Source of the DNA: Amphibacillus cookii
Lineage (GTDB): Bacteria; Bacillota; Bacilli; Bacillales; Amphibacillaceae
Direction of reading: 5' to 3'
Length of the DNA stretch: 64,000 nt
NCBI RefSeq assembly: GCF_016908375.1
Contig: NZ_JAFBDS010000010.1
Span: forward strand, 62,001-126,000
A program made the position numbers and the translations under genes. The stretch's first letter is position 1, and the number at the start of each line of letters is the position of its first letter. A model generated the notes under the pieces. It worked only from the letters and a program-made list of their open reading frames with translations. It was not told the origin of the DNA and searched no databases. This document shows, piece after piece, positions 36,534 through 45,533 of the stretch.

Positions 36534-38627
36534 TCATAATTTTTCATTAATAAATGTATTTAACTGTTGAGATAAATAGTGCTTAATCTTCTCTTTATGG
36601 CTTGATTCAAACAATGCCGTGGTCTGTTGATCACGAATAATTAAGCCACTAATAAAACTGAGCACTTCTAAACATTCATCCTCTGCATAAAGAGGGGATA
36701 GCATAAACAACAAGGTGTCTGTTGTCATCTCACGATTATCCATGCCTTTAATAGATAGTGGTGTACTTAAATGATAAATAACAAACGCCGGCTTTTTTAC
36801 TTGTTTTTGCCTTGTGTGAAAAAGCGATAGCCTTGTACCAGGGATCCCTAAGCCGCCTAAAGTTTCCCTATCTAACAGCGCTTGATAAACGTCTGGCGTA
36901 TTGACAATATATTGACCGTCTAATAGTTGGTCACAGGCTAATTTAATGACTGCTTCTTTTGCAAGTGATTCAGTCACTTGATAAACATCAAAGGATAATA
37001 GAAGTCCTAATGACACCCGTGAATAAATTTGCATCCGTTCTAACCTTTTTTGTATGTCTGTTCCCGTCAATCTCTCAACATCACCCGGTTTCGATGGGTT
37101 CGATTGATTAGTTAATGTTCTTCTCTTAATAATTGACTTTAATTTGGCTATTTCATTTTCAGTTAAAATAGGCGAGACAAGTACATAATCTTTAATTTGC
37201 TCTCTTAAAGGAATTGTTGAAACCACTAAGTCATACTTCTCAACCTCAATATGCTCTAACTCAAATAAAGAGCAATGGTCAATGTTGGCAATTTCATTAA
37301 TTTCTTGATTAATTCTGGAACCCAGCATTTTAGATGTGCCAATCCCACTTGAGCAAATCACTAATGCTGATAACTTATGTTGACTTTCCCTTTGAATTGA
37401 AGCCGCTGCAAAATGCAATACTAAGTAGGCTATTTCTTCATCTGGAAAGCTAATACTATCAAAAACGTTGCGACAGGCTTCTTTAATGATCTGGTATAAG
37501 TCTTGATAATCCCGTTTTATTTCTTCCATAAGTGGATTATTAATATGCATATCTTTCTGGATCCGATAGATAGTCGGCTTCAGATGAGTAATCAAATCAT
37601 GAAACAGGCTTTTATGATTGGTTAAAGGCACCCCTATCTTTTCCTCTACTTCTGTAATTAATGCTTTTGTGTAATAAATAATATTTACGGCGGAATCCTC
37701 TAACAAATAATCTTGATCTGACCTTAACTTAGCACCTAGTAAATGCATAGTTATATAGCCTATTTCATCAGCGGGAATTGACAATTGAAAAGCGTGTTGT
37801 AATTCTATAATTATTTTCTCAGCTATCTTATATTCCTTTGTATCTTTTAATTCATTTAAATAGTTTAAGTCAAAATGAATCCGCTCTCCTTTTTGGAGGC
37901 GCTCAATGGCTAAGGCAAGATGAACCACTAAACCAATATATGAACGATCTGCCAACTCATAAGGAAGCTCTTTTTTTATATGCTCGATACTCTTTTTAAT
38001 CGTCACAAGCTTTGATTGGTCAACAAGTCCTAATAATCGCTCTGAAATAGAATCTATTGGTGGTTCGTTTTGGTTTTCAATGTTTTTTTTGATAAACAAG
38101 ATAAAATCTAATTCATCAACATACTTAGAGATTAAATGACTGAGTGCTGCTCGCTTATAAGACTCTTTCCCTTCAACCTTAACGCCATAGCCACGTTTGC
38201 GTATCAAGGTCAATTTATATTCTTCCAAACTCGCTTCAAGTTTATCTAAATCATGGCTGACCGTGGCAACGGTAACATTTAACTCGTTTGCTAAAGTAAA
38301 TAATTTAATCGGTTCACTTGACTCTAATAAAGTTGTTAAAATAATAGCATGGCGCTCTTCAGGCGTGTAATCGGTAAATTCAACTTGAGCCAAAGAGAGA
38401 TCTAACTGTTTCTTATCTACCTTATTCCCTTCTAACTTAACACCAACGCCGGCTTTTTTGCTTAATGATAGATGATGATCAACAACAATATCTTCAACAA
38501 TTTTTAAATCCCGATGAATCGTTCGACTACTTACATCAAGTATCGCTGCTAGTTGTTCAATCGTGATGCCGCTCTCATTATTTAATAACTCTTCGATTAT
38601 CTTTCGTTCACGACCCGATATATACAC
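36534..38627 (-). CDS. mtlR: Mannitol operon activator MtlR (PRD-containing)
   Basis: A 697-residue regulator. Order: helix-turn-helix (SGITIEQLAAILDVSSRTIHRDLK), a second HTH (LANELNVTVATVSHDLDKL), two PTS regulation domains with His residues (YIGLVVHLALAIERL...YITMHLLGAKL; AYLVLHFAAASI), an EIIB-like domain (LVICSSGIGTSKMLGSRI) and a C-terminal EIIA-like domain (GIPGTRLSLFHTRQ). Phosphorylation by HPr and EIIA tunes activity. The start GTG 38627 (MYISGRERK) matches family N-termini and has AAAGGG 8 bases upstream. Confidence 0.93.
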   Translation of the reverse strand: MYISGRERKIIEELLNNESGITIEQLAAILDVSSRTIHRDLKIVEDIVVDHHLSLSKKAGVGVKLEGNKVDKKQLDLSLAQVEFTDYTPEERHAIILTTLLESSEPIKLFTLANELNVTVATVSHDLDKLEASLEEYKLTLIRKRGYGVKVEGKESYKRAALSHLISKYVDELDFILFIKKNIENQNEPPIDSISERLLGLVDQSKLVTIKKSIEHIKKELPYELADRSYIGLVVHLALAIERLQKGERIHFDLNYLNELKDTKEYKIAEKIIIELQHAFQLSIPADEIGYITMHLLGAKLRSDQDYLLEDSAVNIIYYTKALITEVEEKIGVPLTNHKSLFHDLITHLKPTIYRIQKDMHINNPLMEEIKRDYQDLYQIIKEACRNVFDSISFPDEEIAYLVLHFAAASIQRESQHKLSALVICSSGIGTSKMLGSRINQEINEIANIDHCSLFELEHIEVEKYDLVVSTIPLREQIKDYVLVSPILTENEIAKLKSIIKRRTLTNQSNPSKPGDVERLTGTDIQKRLERMQIYSRVSLGLLLSFDVYQVTESLAKEAVIKLACDQLLDGQYIVNTPDVYQALLDRETLGGLGIPGTRLSLFHTRQKQVKKPAFVIYHLSTPLSIKGMDNREMTTDTLLFMLSPLYAEDECLEVLSFISGLIIRDQQTTALFESSHKEKIKHYLSQQLNTFINEKL

Positions 38628-38870
38628 ATTCACCACCCTTTTCTCATTGATTGCAAGCCAACTTTGTTAACACCCTTTACTTATTTCTACCCTTATACCA
38701 TAATAATAAGCCCAAGCATTATAGTTTCTCAACAAAACAAACAACTAATTTCGTCGATAAAGATGTTGACATTATTTAATAAGTAGCTTTTCTTCTACTT
38801 AACATCTTTAAATGTCAACGGTACGTCATCCACTTTTTTGTTAATATTTTTACTTTTCTAACCTGCAAAA

Positions 38871-38908
38871 AACAACCTTGTCTTCAGTCACACGAAGACA
38901 AGGTTGTT
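38871..38908 (-). terminator. Terminator between mtlA and mtlR
   Basis: A perfect 15-bp stem AACAACCTTGTCTTC / GAAGACAAGGTTGTT followed on the minus strand by TTTTTT. It should reduce read-through from mtlA into mtlRFD, so mtlR probably has its own start signal in 38640-38870, where I could not single out a promoter. Confidence 0.92.
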
Positions 38909-38911
38909 TGA

Positions 38912-40327
38912 TTAGGCTTCACTTAAATCTTTAACAAGTTCATCATATTTAGGACTATTTAAAAAGTTCTCAACTGAAATGTGATAAGCATCTGCTTTCT
39001 TAGCCTTAGCACGATCTGTTAAATCTTTGTGGGTAATAATAATATCAGCATCATTTGGAATATCATTAATCGCTTTATTAATGACCTCGATATCAATATT
39101 TGCTTTATTGAATTTATCTCTTAGCAAGGAAGCGCCCATCGCACTTGATCCCATACCGGCATCACAAGCAAATACGACTTTATTAACATCTGCTGCAGTC
39201 ACTGATGTCACCTCTGTTTGATCAAATGATCCTGCTACAGAACTTTTCTTTCCTTTCATTTCTTCCATTTTGCCTGCTGCTGTACTAATATCATCCGCTT
39301 CTTCTCTCTTATCTGCCTTTAGAATCACAGAAGCAACAAGGAAAGAAACAGCTGCTGCGACCACAACGCCTGCAATAACACCGACATAATTACCTCTTGG
39401 TGTCATCGTTAATAACGCAATAATACTTCCCGGTGAAGGTGACGATGTTAAACCAGCATCAAATAATGAGAAGGTTAAAACACCACTCGCACCACCAGCA
39501 ATAGCTGCTAAAATAAGCATTGGCTTCATTAACACATATGGGAAATAAATCTCATGGATCCCACCAAAGAAGTGAATAATTGAGGCACCAGAAGCAGAAG
39601 CTTTTGACGCACCTTTTCCAAAGATCATAAATGCTAGAAGGATACCAAGGCCTGGACCCGGATTTGTTTCAATTAGAAATAAAATTGATTTTCCTGCTTC
39701 TAAAGCTTGTTCTGTGCCTAGTGGTGTAAACACCCCATGATTAATCACATTGTTTAAAAATAGAATTTTTGCTGGTTCCACTAATAAACTAGCTGCTGGC
39801 AATAAACCGGCATTTACAATGGCTTCAACACCTGCACCTAATGCGCGATTTAGACCGCTTACAACTGGCCCCATTGCTAACACACCAAACCCTGCAATAA
39901 TCGCACTTACAATACCAGCCGAAAAGTTATTATAAAGCATTTCAAAACCTGAACGAATTTTCGGTAAAAATGGCTTATCAAATGCTTTCATTAAGTAAGC
40001 TGATAACGGTCCCATAATCATGGCACCCAAGAACATTGGTGTTCCAGCTGCACCGACAATAACCCCCATGGTTGCAATCGCACCTACAACACCCCCACGG
40101 GCACCATAGACCATCTTTCCTCCTGTATAACCAATTAATAATGGTAGTAAATAATTAATCGTTGGCCCGACTAACTCAGCTATAGTTTCATTCGGTATCC
40201 AACCATCTGGAATGAATAATGCAGTAATCAGCCCCCAAGCAATAAATGCGGCAATGTTCGGCATCACCATCCCACTTAAATAACTACCAAACTGTTGTAC
40301 TTTTGAACGAACCCCTTGTTTTGACAT
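38912..40327 (-). CDS. mtlA: PTS mannitol-specific EIICB component
   Basis: A 471-residue membrane permease. Residues 1-335 form the EIIC channel (FGSYLSGMVMPNIAAFIAWGLITALF; GGIHEIYFPYVLMKP with the substrate-site GGIHE motif). The C-terminal EIIB domain has its phospho-Cys in VVFACDAGMGSSAMGASLLR. EIIA is a separate protein (MtlF), as in Gram-positives. ATG 40327 follows AAAGGAG by 9 bases. The order mtlA-mtlR-mtlF-mtlD is that known from Geobacillus. Confidence 0.96.
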   Translation of the reverse strand: MSKQGVRSKVQQFGSYLSGMVMPNIAAFIAWGLITALFIPDGWIPNETIAELVGPTINYLLPLLIGYTGGKMVYGARGGVVGAIATMGVIVGAAGTPMFLGAMIMGPLSAYLMKAFDKPFLPKIRSGFEMLYNNFSAGIVSAIIAGFGVLAMGPVVSGLNRALGAGVEAIVNAGLLPAASLLVEPAKILFLNNVINHGVFTPLGTEQALEAGKSILFLIETNPGPGLGILLAFMIFGKGASKASASGASIIHFFGGIHEIYFPYVLMKPMLILAAIAGGASGVLTFSLFDAGLTSSPSPGSIIALLTMTPRGNYVGVIAGVVVAAAVSFLVASVILKADKREEADDISTAAGKMEEMKGKKSSVAGSFDQTEVTSVTAADVNKVVFACDAGMGSSAMGASLLRDKFNKANIDIEVINKAINDIPNDADIIITHKDLTDRAKAKKADAYHISVENFLNSPKYDELVKDLSEA

Positions 40328-40380
40328 GAGACATTCTCCTTTCAAATAATAGGTATCATAGATAATGACTACACCTTAAT

Positions 40381-40396
40381 AATAAAGCGGTTACAG
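40381..40396 (-). promoter_or_regulatory. Possible catabolite-responsive element upstream of mtlA
   Basis: On the minus strand CTGTAACCGCTTTATT resembles the CcpA consensus TGNAANCGNWNNCA with two mismatches at its end. It lies about 55 bases before the mtlA start. Confidence 0.35.
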
Positions 40397-40494
40397 GGTT
40401 GGATTCAATCTTTACTAAATCTAGATTTGTCAGTTTCTTTGTTGACAAGATTAAACTACACCGATAATTTAACCCGTTTTGCTTTAAAAATGTA

Positions 40495-40577
40495 TATAAA
40501 ACGAAACTTCAAACAGTGGTTAAACAGATATATCTGATCTCTATTTTGAGCCCTTTACGACCGGTTATCTGTGATAA
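40495..40577 (+). repeat. Dispersed modular repeat, copy N (short)
   Basis: 83 bp: TATAAAACGAAACTTCAAAC, CTCTATTTTGAGCCC arm, CGACCGGTTATCTGTGATAAA end. Located between mtlA and a LytTR gene remnant. Confidence 0.8.
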
Positions 40578-40653
40578 AGTGAAATCTTGTTGAACAATCA
40601 GGATATTAAGCGTTTACGATCAAAAATCGAACGTTTACGACATTTGTAATTAA

Positions 40654-40845
40654 TATTTTGAAAACCTCCACCCGCGTTTTTACCGTTCTCACAAAAGCTA
40701 TCTTGTCAACCTTGATTATGTAGAAGATATCAATACAAAGCAACGTCACTTAACCATGAGAAATGGCCATCAATGCTTCGTGGCAGCACGCAAGATAAAG
40801 GGTCTACAAGCAAAAGTAGCTGATCATTCCATAATAAACGCTTGA
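40654..40845 (+). pseudogene. Remnant of a LytTR-type response regulator (C-terminal DNA-binding domain)
   Basis: A 63-codon open frame without a start reads RFYRSHKSYLVNLDYVEDIN, then HLTMRNGHQCFVAARKIKGL, matching the LytTR domain core (F-x-R-x-H-K-S-Y-I-V-N, then a strand with NG and an R-K-x-K-x-L helix). The receiver domain and start are missing, with repeat copy N just upstream. An intrinsic terminator still follows, so this is the 3' end of a former regulator gene of the AgrA/ComE/VirR type. Confidence 0.75.
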
Positions 40846-40863
40846 AACAGCTTTCTGAATTAG

Positions 40864-40911
40864 ACACCTGTTTATAACAGAAAAATCAATGTTATTAACA
40901 GGTGTTTTTTT
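40864..40911 (+). terminator. Terminator after the LytTR remnant
   Basis: ACACCTGTT...TAAC / GTTA..TAACAGGTGT hairpin with a run of T. Confidence 0.8.
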
Positions 40912-40998
40912 ATGAATTTTTTCAAAAAATTCGTAATTAATCGCATGCTTTCATAATATTAATCCCAGATAAGTATACAAATCTTTTTTTAGATTTTG

Positions 40999-41027
40999 TT
41001 GCTTATCTCATTGACATAAGCTATAAT
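40999..41027 (+). promoter_or_regulatory. Promoter of the iron-siderophore transporter operon
   Basis: TTGCTT (40999-41004), 17-base spacer, TATAAT (41022-41027); the Fur box lies across the expected transcription start. Confidence 0.65.
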
Positions 41028-41029
41028 TT

Positions 41030-41048
41030 GATATTGATAATCATTTTC
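41030..41048. promoter_or_regulatory. Fur box
   Basis: GATATTGATAATCATTTTC matches the 19-base Fur consensus GATAATGATAATCATTATC at 17 positions. It would shut the siderophore transporter operon off under iron sufficiency. Confidence 0.85.
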
Positions 41049-41065
41049 AAGTAGGAGGGTTGCAA

Positions 41066-41875
41066 TTGATTTCAGTAGATCAAGTTAAAGTCGGATATGA
41101 TGATGAACTGATTATAAATGAATTAAGTATTACCATACCCAAAGGACAAATCACGACAATCATCGGACCAAATGGTTGTGGTAAGTCAACACTATTAAAA
41201 TCTATTGCTCGTATTCTCAAAACAAGTGGTGGAGCAATATATTTAGATGGAAAATCAATTAGTGAAACACCTACACGTGAGGTTGCTCAAAAGATGGCAA
41301 TTTTACCCCAATCAGCTGAAGCGCCAGCTGGATTAACGGTTAGAGAGCTTGTCACCTATGGACGCGCCCCACATCAGTCTAGATTTGGAAAATTAAAGTC
41401 AATTGATATAGAAGCGATTGATTGGGCATTAGAGGAAACAGGGTTGAGTGAAATTCAAGACAGGCCAATCGATGCCCTATCAGGTGGTCAACGCCAGCGT
41501 GTCTGGATTGCAATGGCCCTGGCTCAAGATACAGAAATCGTCATCTTAGATGAACCGACCACTTATTTAGATCTGTCACATCAGCTTGATATTTTACAGC
41601 TACTTGAAAAATTAAATAGTATACAGAAGAAAACTATCGTTATGGTGCTTCATGATTTAAACCATGCCTCGCGCTTCTCACATCACTTAATTGCTATGCG
41701 TGACGGAGCGGTAGTTGAGTATGGTGAACCACATCAGGTCATGACGGTTTCCAATCTGCAACAAATTTTTCAGATTGAGGCGATGTTGGCTGTTTGTCCA
41801 TTCAGTCAAAATCCAATTTGTCTTTCATATGGAAAAATCAAGCACCAAAAAGAAGCAAGTTCAGCTTTAGGATAA
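41066..41875 (+). CDS. Iron-siderophore ABC transporter ATP-binding protein (FecE/YusV-like)
   Basis: A 269-residue ATPase: Walker A GPNGCGKST, Q-loop AILPQSAEAP, signature LSGGQRQRVWIAMALAQ, Walker B IVILDEPTTYLD, and the switch His in MVLHDLNHA. The LTVRELVTYGRAPHQSRFG motif is typical of siderophore importers. It couples ATP hydrolysis to the double permease encoded two genes on. The TTG at 41066 is chosen (AGGAGG at 7 bases); the in-frame TTG at 41060 is too close to that site. First gene of a Fur-regulated operon. Confidence 0.92.
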   Translation: MISVDQVKVGYDDELIINELSITIPKGQITTIIGPNGCGKSTLLKSIARILKTSGGAIYLDGKSISETPTREVAQKMAILPQSAEAPAGLTVRELVTYGRAPHQSRFGKLKSIDIEAIDWALEETGLSEIQDRPIDALSGGQRQRVWIAMALAQDTEIVILDEPTTYLDLSHQLDILQLLEKLNSIQKKTIVMVLHDLNHASRFSHHLIAMRDGAVVEYGEPHQVMTVSNLQQIFQIEAMLAVCPFSQNPICLSYGKIKHQKEASSALG

Positions 41876-41900
41876 ACCATACTATAAAGGGGAATACACA

Positions 41901-42878
41901 ATGAAAAAACGATTAATTATTGCCATACTTTTATTTACATTATTATTAGTAGGGTGTATGGAGCAAGATACATCAACAGATGCTGAAGCAACTGAAGATA
42001 AAACAAACGAGGAGTTTGTCATTACGGATAGTCTGGGAGAACAGACATTTGAAGGTGCTCAAGAACGCGTCGTAGCCATTGAATGGAGTATTGCTGAAGA
42101 ATTATTGGCATTAGGTGTTCAACCTGCTGGCGTTGCAGATGTTGAAGGATTTAACACATGGGTAACGATCGACGCTCAATTGGACGACACTGTCGTTGAT
42201 GTTGGCTTAAGAACAGAGCCGAATATTGAAGAAATTGCCAAACTAGAGCCTGATGTGATTATTGGTGTAGCTGGTTATCAAGAAGCGATGGTCCCTGAAT
42301 TAGAAAAAATCGCTCCTGTTGTTTTATATGAAACAGCTACTGAAGAGGTTTTAGAAGATTTATATGCAAATACACTTGAAAATTTACGAACTACTGCTCA
42401 ATTGGTTGGTAGAGAACAAGAAGCAGAGCAAGCCATTGCTGATTTAGAAGAACGATTAGCAGCCGCAAAAGAAAATATCGAGGCAGCTGATTTGCCAACG
42501 ACCGAATTTGTCTTTACTCAAGCGTTTTCCGTTAGTGACGCACCAACATTTCGTCTTTTCACACCAAACGCAATGGTGAGCCATGTGCTTGAAGGAATGG
42601 GGTTAACAAATAAAATTCAAGATCAAGATGCAGTAGACTATGGCTTTATCGAAGCAAATGTTGAGGGTGTATCAAATTACCAAGAAGCGCTTTTCTTGCA
42701 CACTGTTCAAAAAGATGATCCTCTATTTGACAACTTAGCCGATAATAGTGCTTGGAATTCACTTTACTTTGTTGAAAATGATGCTATGTACGATATTGGT
42801 GCTGGCGTATGGACGTTTGGTAGCGTCTTATCGATGGAAACATTGATTGAAAATGTTGAAGAGGCACTAACGAAGTGA
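41901..42878 (+). CDS. Iron-siderophore ABC transporter substrate-binding lipoprotein
   Basis: 325 residues. The signal peptide ends in the lipobox LLLVGC (Cys19); the rest is a class III binding protein with two lobes: FVITDSLGEQTFEGAQERVVAIEWSIAEELLALGVQPAGVAD, then EEIAKLEPDVIIGVAGYQE, typical of FhuD/FecB/YfiY proteins capturing ferric siderophores outside the membrane. The kind of siderophore is unknown (hydroxamate or citrate types fit). It is 25 bases downstream of the ATPase gene. Confidence 0.92.
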   Translation: MKKRLIIAILLFTLLLVGCMEQDTSTDAEATEDKTNEEFVITDSLGEQTFEGAQERVVAIEWSIAEELLALGVQPAGVADVEGFNTWVTIDAQLDDTVVDVGLRTEPNIEEIAKLEPDVIIGVAGYQEAMVPELEKIAPVVLYETATEEVLEDLYANTLENLRTTAQLVGREQEAEQAIADLEERLAAAKENIEAADLPTTEFVFTQAFSVSDAPTFRLFTPNAMVSHVLEGMGLTNKIQDQDAVDYGFIEANVEGVSNYQEALFLHTVQKDDPLFDNLADNSAWNSLYFVENDAMYDIGAGVWTFGSVLSMETLIENVEEALTK

Positions 42879-42882
42879 TCGT

Positions 42883-44868
42883 ATGAAAATGAAGCCTGCT
42901 TTCTTATTGATTGGGACATTATTATTATTTATTGTCCTTGGCCTTATTCATGTCAGCCAAGGGCAAGCCTCAACAGGCTTTTTTAGGTTTTGGCAAGAGG
43001 TATGGCACGATGAGCAACAAATGAATTTTCTACTACATAGTCGAATGCCTCGTTTTGTAATCGGCTGTTTAACTGGTGCCGCTTTAGCTATAGCTGGTAT
43101 GCTTCTCCAAACCATGACAAAAAATCCGCTCGCTAGTGCAAGTACACTGGGCATCCATGCCGGAGCCTATTTTTTTGTCGTTTGTTTTACAATCTTTTTT
43201 CCTGCAATCGGCCATGCTTTTCCTCTGCTCGTTACGTTAGCTGGTGGATTTACTGCAGCATTTTGCGTGACCTTTTTGGTAGGGAAATCACTTGATCCTG
43301 TTCGAATTGCTTTAACAGGACTAATTATAACCATGCTTTTTTCTTCATTAACAAGTGCATTACAGCTCTTGTTTGCTAATGAAGTTGCTGGTCTGTTTTT
43401 GTGGGGATCAGGTACTTTAATGCAGTTAGATTGGGGTGGGGTGACGTTTGCCGCACCATGGATTATTATTTTAGTTTTTATCGGCTTGCTGATCAGCCAT
43501 CGCTTCGACTTTCTGTTGCTCGGTGATGATGTAGCCATTGGACTTGGACAAAATATTACCATTACCAAAGCGGCTGGATGGCTAATTGCAATCTTACTCA
43601 CTTCAATTACCGTTTCGGTCGTCGGTCCGATTGGGTTTGTTGGTATTATCGCTCCACATTTAGTTCGATTAATGGGATTCACCAAACATCGTTCGATGAT
43701 TATTGGCAATATCATTGTCGGCGCAAGCTTACTCATTACTGCTGACATATTAGTCCGGATTATCTCCGAAACATCGGAATTGCCAGTTGGGGCAATGACC
43801 GCAATTATCGGGGCACCTTGGCTTATTTATTTGGCATTAAAAATGCGTAAGCAAACACGTGCTTCAGGTAGTGCTTTAGAAGGAAAAGTACGGATCGTAC
43901 GTTATAAGCCTTTCTACTTTATGATCGTTCTAGTAACATTACTTTTAATCGTCATTAGTCTGTCCTTTGGTGGGACGAGCTTCACTAGGCTGATTGAACT
44001 CCCCCAAGAAATGATGCACAACAGCTATGTATGGGACTTTCGTGTTCCACGTGTGCTTGTGAGCTTTTTAATTGGGATGCTGATGGCAGGAAGTGGTTTA
44101 TTAATGCAAACCGTTCTGCGTAATCCACTAGCTGATACATCTGTTTTAGGAATTTCATCAGGTGCTAGCGTCTTTGCGATGTTATTCTTGCTCGTCTTTC
44201 AACAAGCACCGATTTCCTTTGTGGCTGTTGGTGCTTTTATAGGTGCTTTTTTAACAATGGGGATGATTCTTGTCATTAGCGCAAGAAGCGGCTTTCAACC
44301 AATGATTCTTATTTTAATAGGTATTGCCATTTCTGCCGTTGGTTCGGCGATTATCCAAATTCTATTAGTACGCGCTAACCTTTATGCAGGACTTGCTTTA
44401 ACGTGGTTGGCTGGTAGTACTTACGGGACCAGTTGGAATGACTTTATAATCATCGGCGTTGCTAGTTTCATTATTTTACCGATCATTATTCTATTTGCTT
44501 CTACCTTCGATATTCTTTCGTTCGATGATGAAGTCTCGATTGGACTCGGGGTAAAAGCAAGCCAGATGCGTCTTTTAATGATCATTCTTGCTGTTGCATT
44601 AACGGCGATAAGCGTTGCTGTTGTTGGAACAATAGGTTTCATCGGATTATTAGCACCTCATATCGCAAGGCAGTTAGTCGGACCGAAATTAATCCGACTG
44701 CTTCCGTTAAGTTTAATGATTGGTGGTATATTATTGCTTAGCGCCGATTTCTTAGGGCGATTTTTGCTGGCGCCAAAAGAAGTTCCATCTGGAATCATCG
44801 TTTCATTAATTGGTGCACCGTACTTGCTTTATTTGTTGAAGAAGATAAATAGTGTTAAGGTGAAATAA
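42883..44868 (+). CDS. Double-length FecCD-family siderophore permease (FhuB-like fusion)
   Basis: 661 residues containing two complete FecCD permease units in tandem: residues about 1-325 (RMPRFVIGCLTGAALAIAGMLLQTMTKNPLASASTLGIHAG; GFVGIIAPHLVRLMG) and about 335-661 (RVPRVLVSFLIGMLMAGSGLLMQTVLRNPLADTSVLGISSGA; GFIGLLAPHIARQLVG). Each has about ten helices, so one polypeptide replaces the usual two-protein dimer. Start four bases after the binding-protein stop; the ribosome site is weak (AAGTGA), suggesting coupled translation. Confidence 0.92.
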   Translation: MKMKPAFLLIGTLLLFIVLGLIHVSQGQASTGFFRFWQEVWHDEQQMNFLLHSRMPRFVIGCLTGAALAIAGMLLQTMTKNPLASASTLGIHAGAYFFVVCFTIFFPAIGHAFPLLVTLAGGFTAAFCVTFLVGKSLDPVRIALTGLIITMLFSSLTSALQLLFANEVAGLFLWGSGTLMQLDWGGVTFAAPWIIILVFIGLLISHRFDFLLLGDDVAIGLGQNITITKAAGWLIAILLTSITVSVVGPIGFVGIIAPHLVRLMGFTKHRSMIIGNIIVGASLLITADILVRIISETSELPVGAMTAIIGAPWLIYLALKMRKQTRASGSALEGKVRIVRYKPFYFMIVLVTLLLIVISLSFGGTSFTRLIELPQEMMHNSYVWDFRVPRVLVSFLIGMLMAGSGLLMQTVLRNPLADTSVLGISSGASVFAMLFLLVFQQAPISFVAVGAFIGAFLTMGMILVISARSGFQPMILILIGIAISAVGSAIIQILLVRANLYAGLALTWLAGSTYGTSWNDFIIIGVASFIILPIIILFASTFDILSFDDEVSIGLGVKASQMRLLMIILAVALTAISVAVVGTIGFIGLLAPHIARQLVGPKLIRLLPLSLMIGGILLLSADFLGRFLLAPKEVPSGIIVSLIGAPYLLYLLKKINSVKVK

Positions 44869-44885
44869 TCCCTTGCCGTTCGCGC

Positions 44886-45040
44886 ATAAAACGAACCTTC
44901 AATCAGTGGGAGTTTTCGTCCTTCTCCCACTAATGGTTAGTTAAGTGAATCAAGAGATTATCGCCGTTATCACCCACCTCAATCGATTTGCTCTACTCTC
45001 TATTTTGAGGGGGATTTTACGGGCGATTATCTGTGACAAA
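44886..45040 (+). repeat. Dispersed modular repeat, copy O (medium, well conserved)
   Basis: 155 bp: ATAAAACGAACCTTCAATCA, complementary arms CAGTGGGAG...CTCCCACTAATGG, GTTAAGTGAATCAAGAG, CACCTCAATCGATTTGCTC / TTTTGAGG stem, CGGGCGATTATCTGTGACAAA end. A good example of the core without extra hairpin units. Follows the siderophore permease gene. Sequence from 45041 to 45533 has a small CAAAACAGAATCCGTTTTG hairpin (45053-45071) and otherwise nothing recognisable. Confidence 0.85.
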
Positions 45041-45533
45041 ATCAAGCTCCAAAACAGAATCCGTTTTGATAAAAGAGAGAAGCCTTTACTCATTTTAAAA
45101 TAAAGCTTATTACTTGCTCGTTTTAAACACCGTTTATTTCAATCCACTCATCTTATCTCTATGATAAGTACTGCTTATCATACCGAGACCTTTTTTTCTT
45201 TATTACTCAACTTTCTCATCCAAATTTTCAGGTTCAGCCAAGATAGCATAAGGGTAACCCTAATATTAAATATAAGCGTTGACTTTGAATATAGATTTTC
45301 GATTGATTATAAACCTTTCGTCTTAGATTCGCAGGTGAGATATGTTCCGCTTTCCGTGGGTGTGGCTTTGGCTTATTCATTTAACACTCAGAAAATTTCA
45401 TGGAGATATTTTTCATTCCATCACTTTTATCTACTCTCTTGTGTTTGCTTAATACCTTTATTGGGTAGTAGTTATACAAGCATTTCAATTTGCAATGTTA
45501 GACGTTGAAAACAAAAATGGGGGAGAAAATGAA

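Noticed and set aside
43167-43748. A 193-codon minus-strand frame opposite the siderophore permease
   Set aside because: It is an antisense shadow of the transmembrane segments of a clear gene on the plus strand.
45161-45508. A 115-codon plus-strand frame after the siderophore operon
   Set aside because: No ribosome site, odd composition and no domain. A stretch near 45340 (GTTCCGCTTTCCGTGGGTG) vaguely recalls common Bacillaceae intergenic sequence, but is too weak to call.
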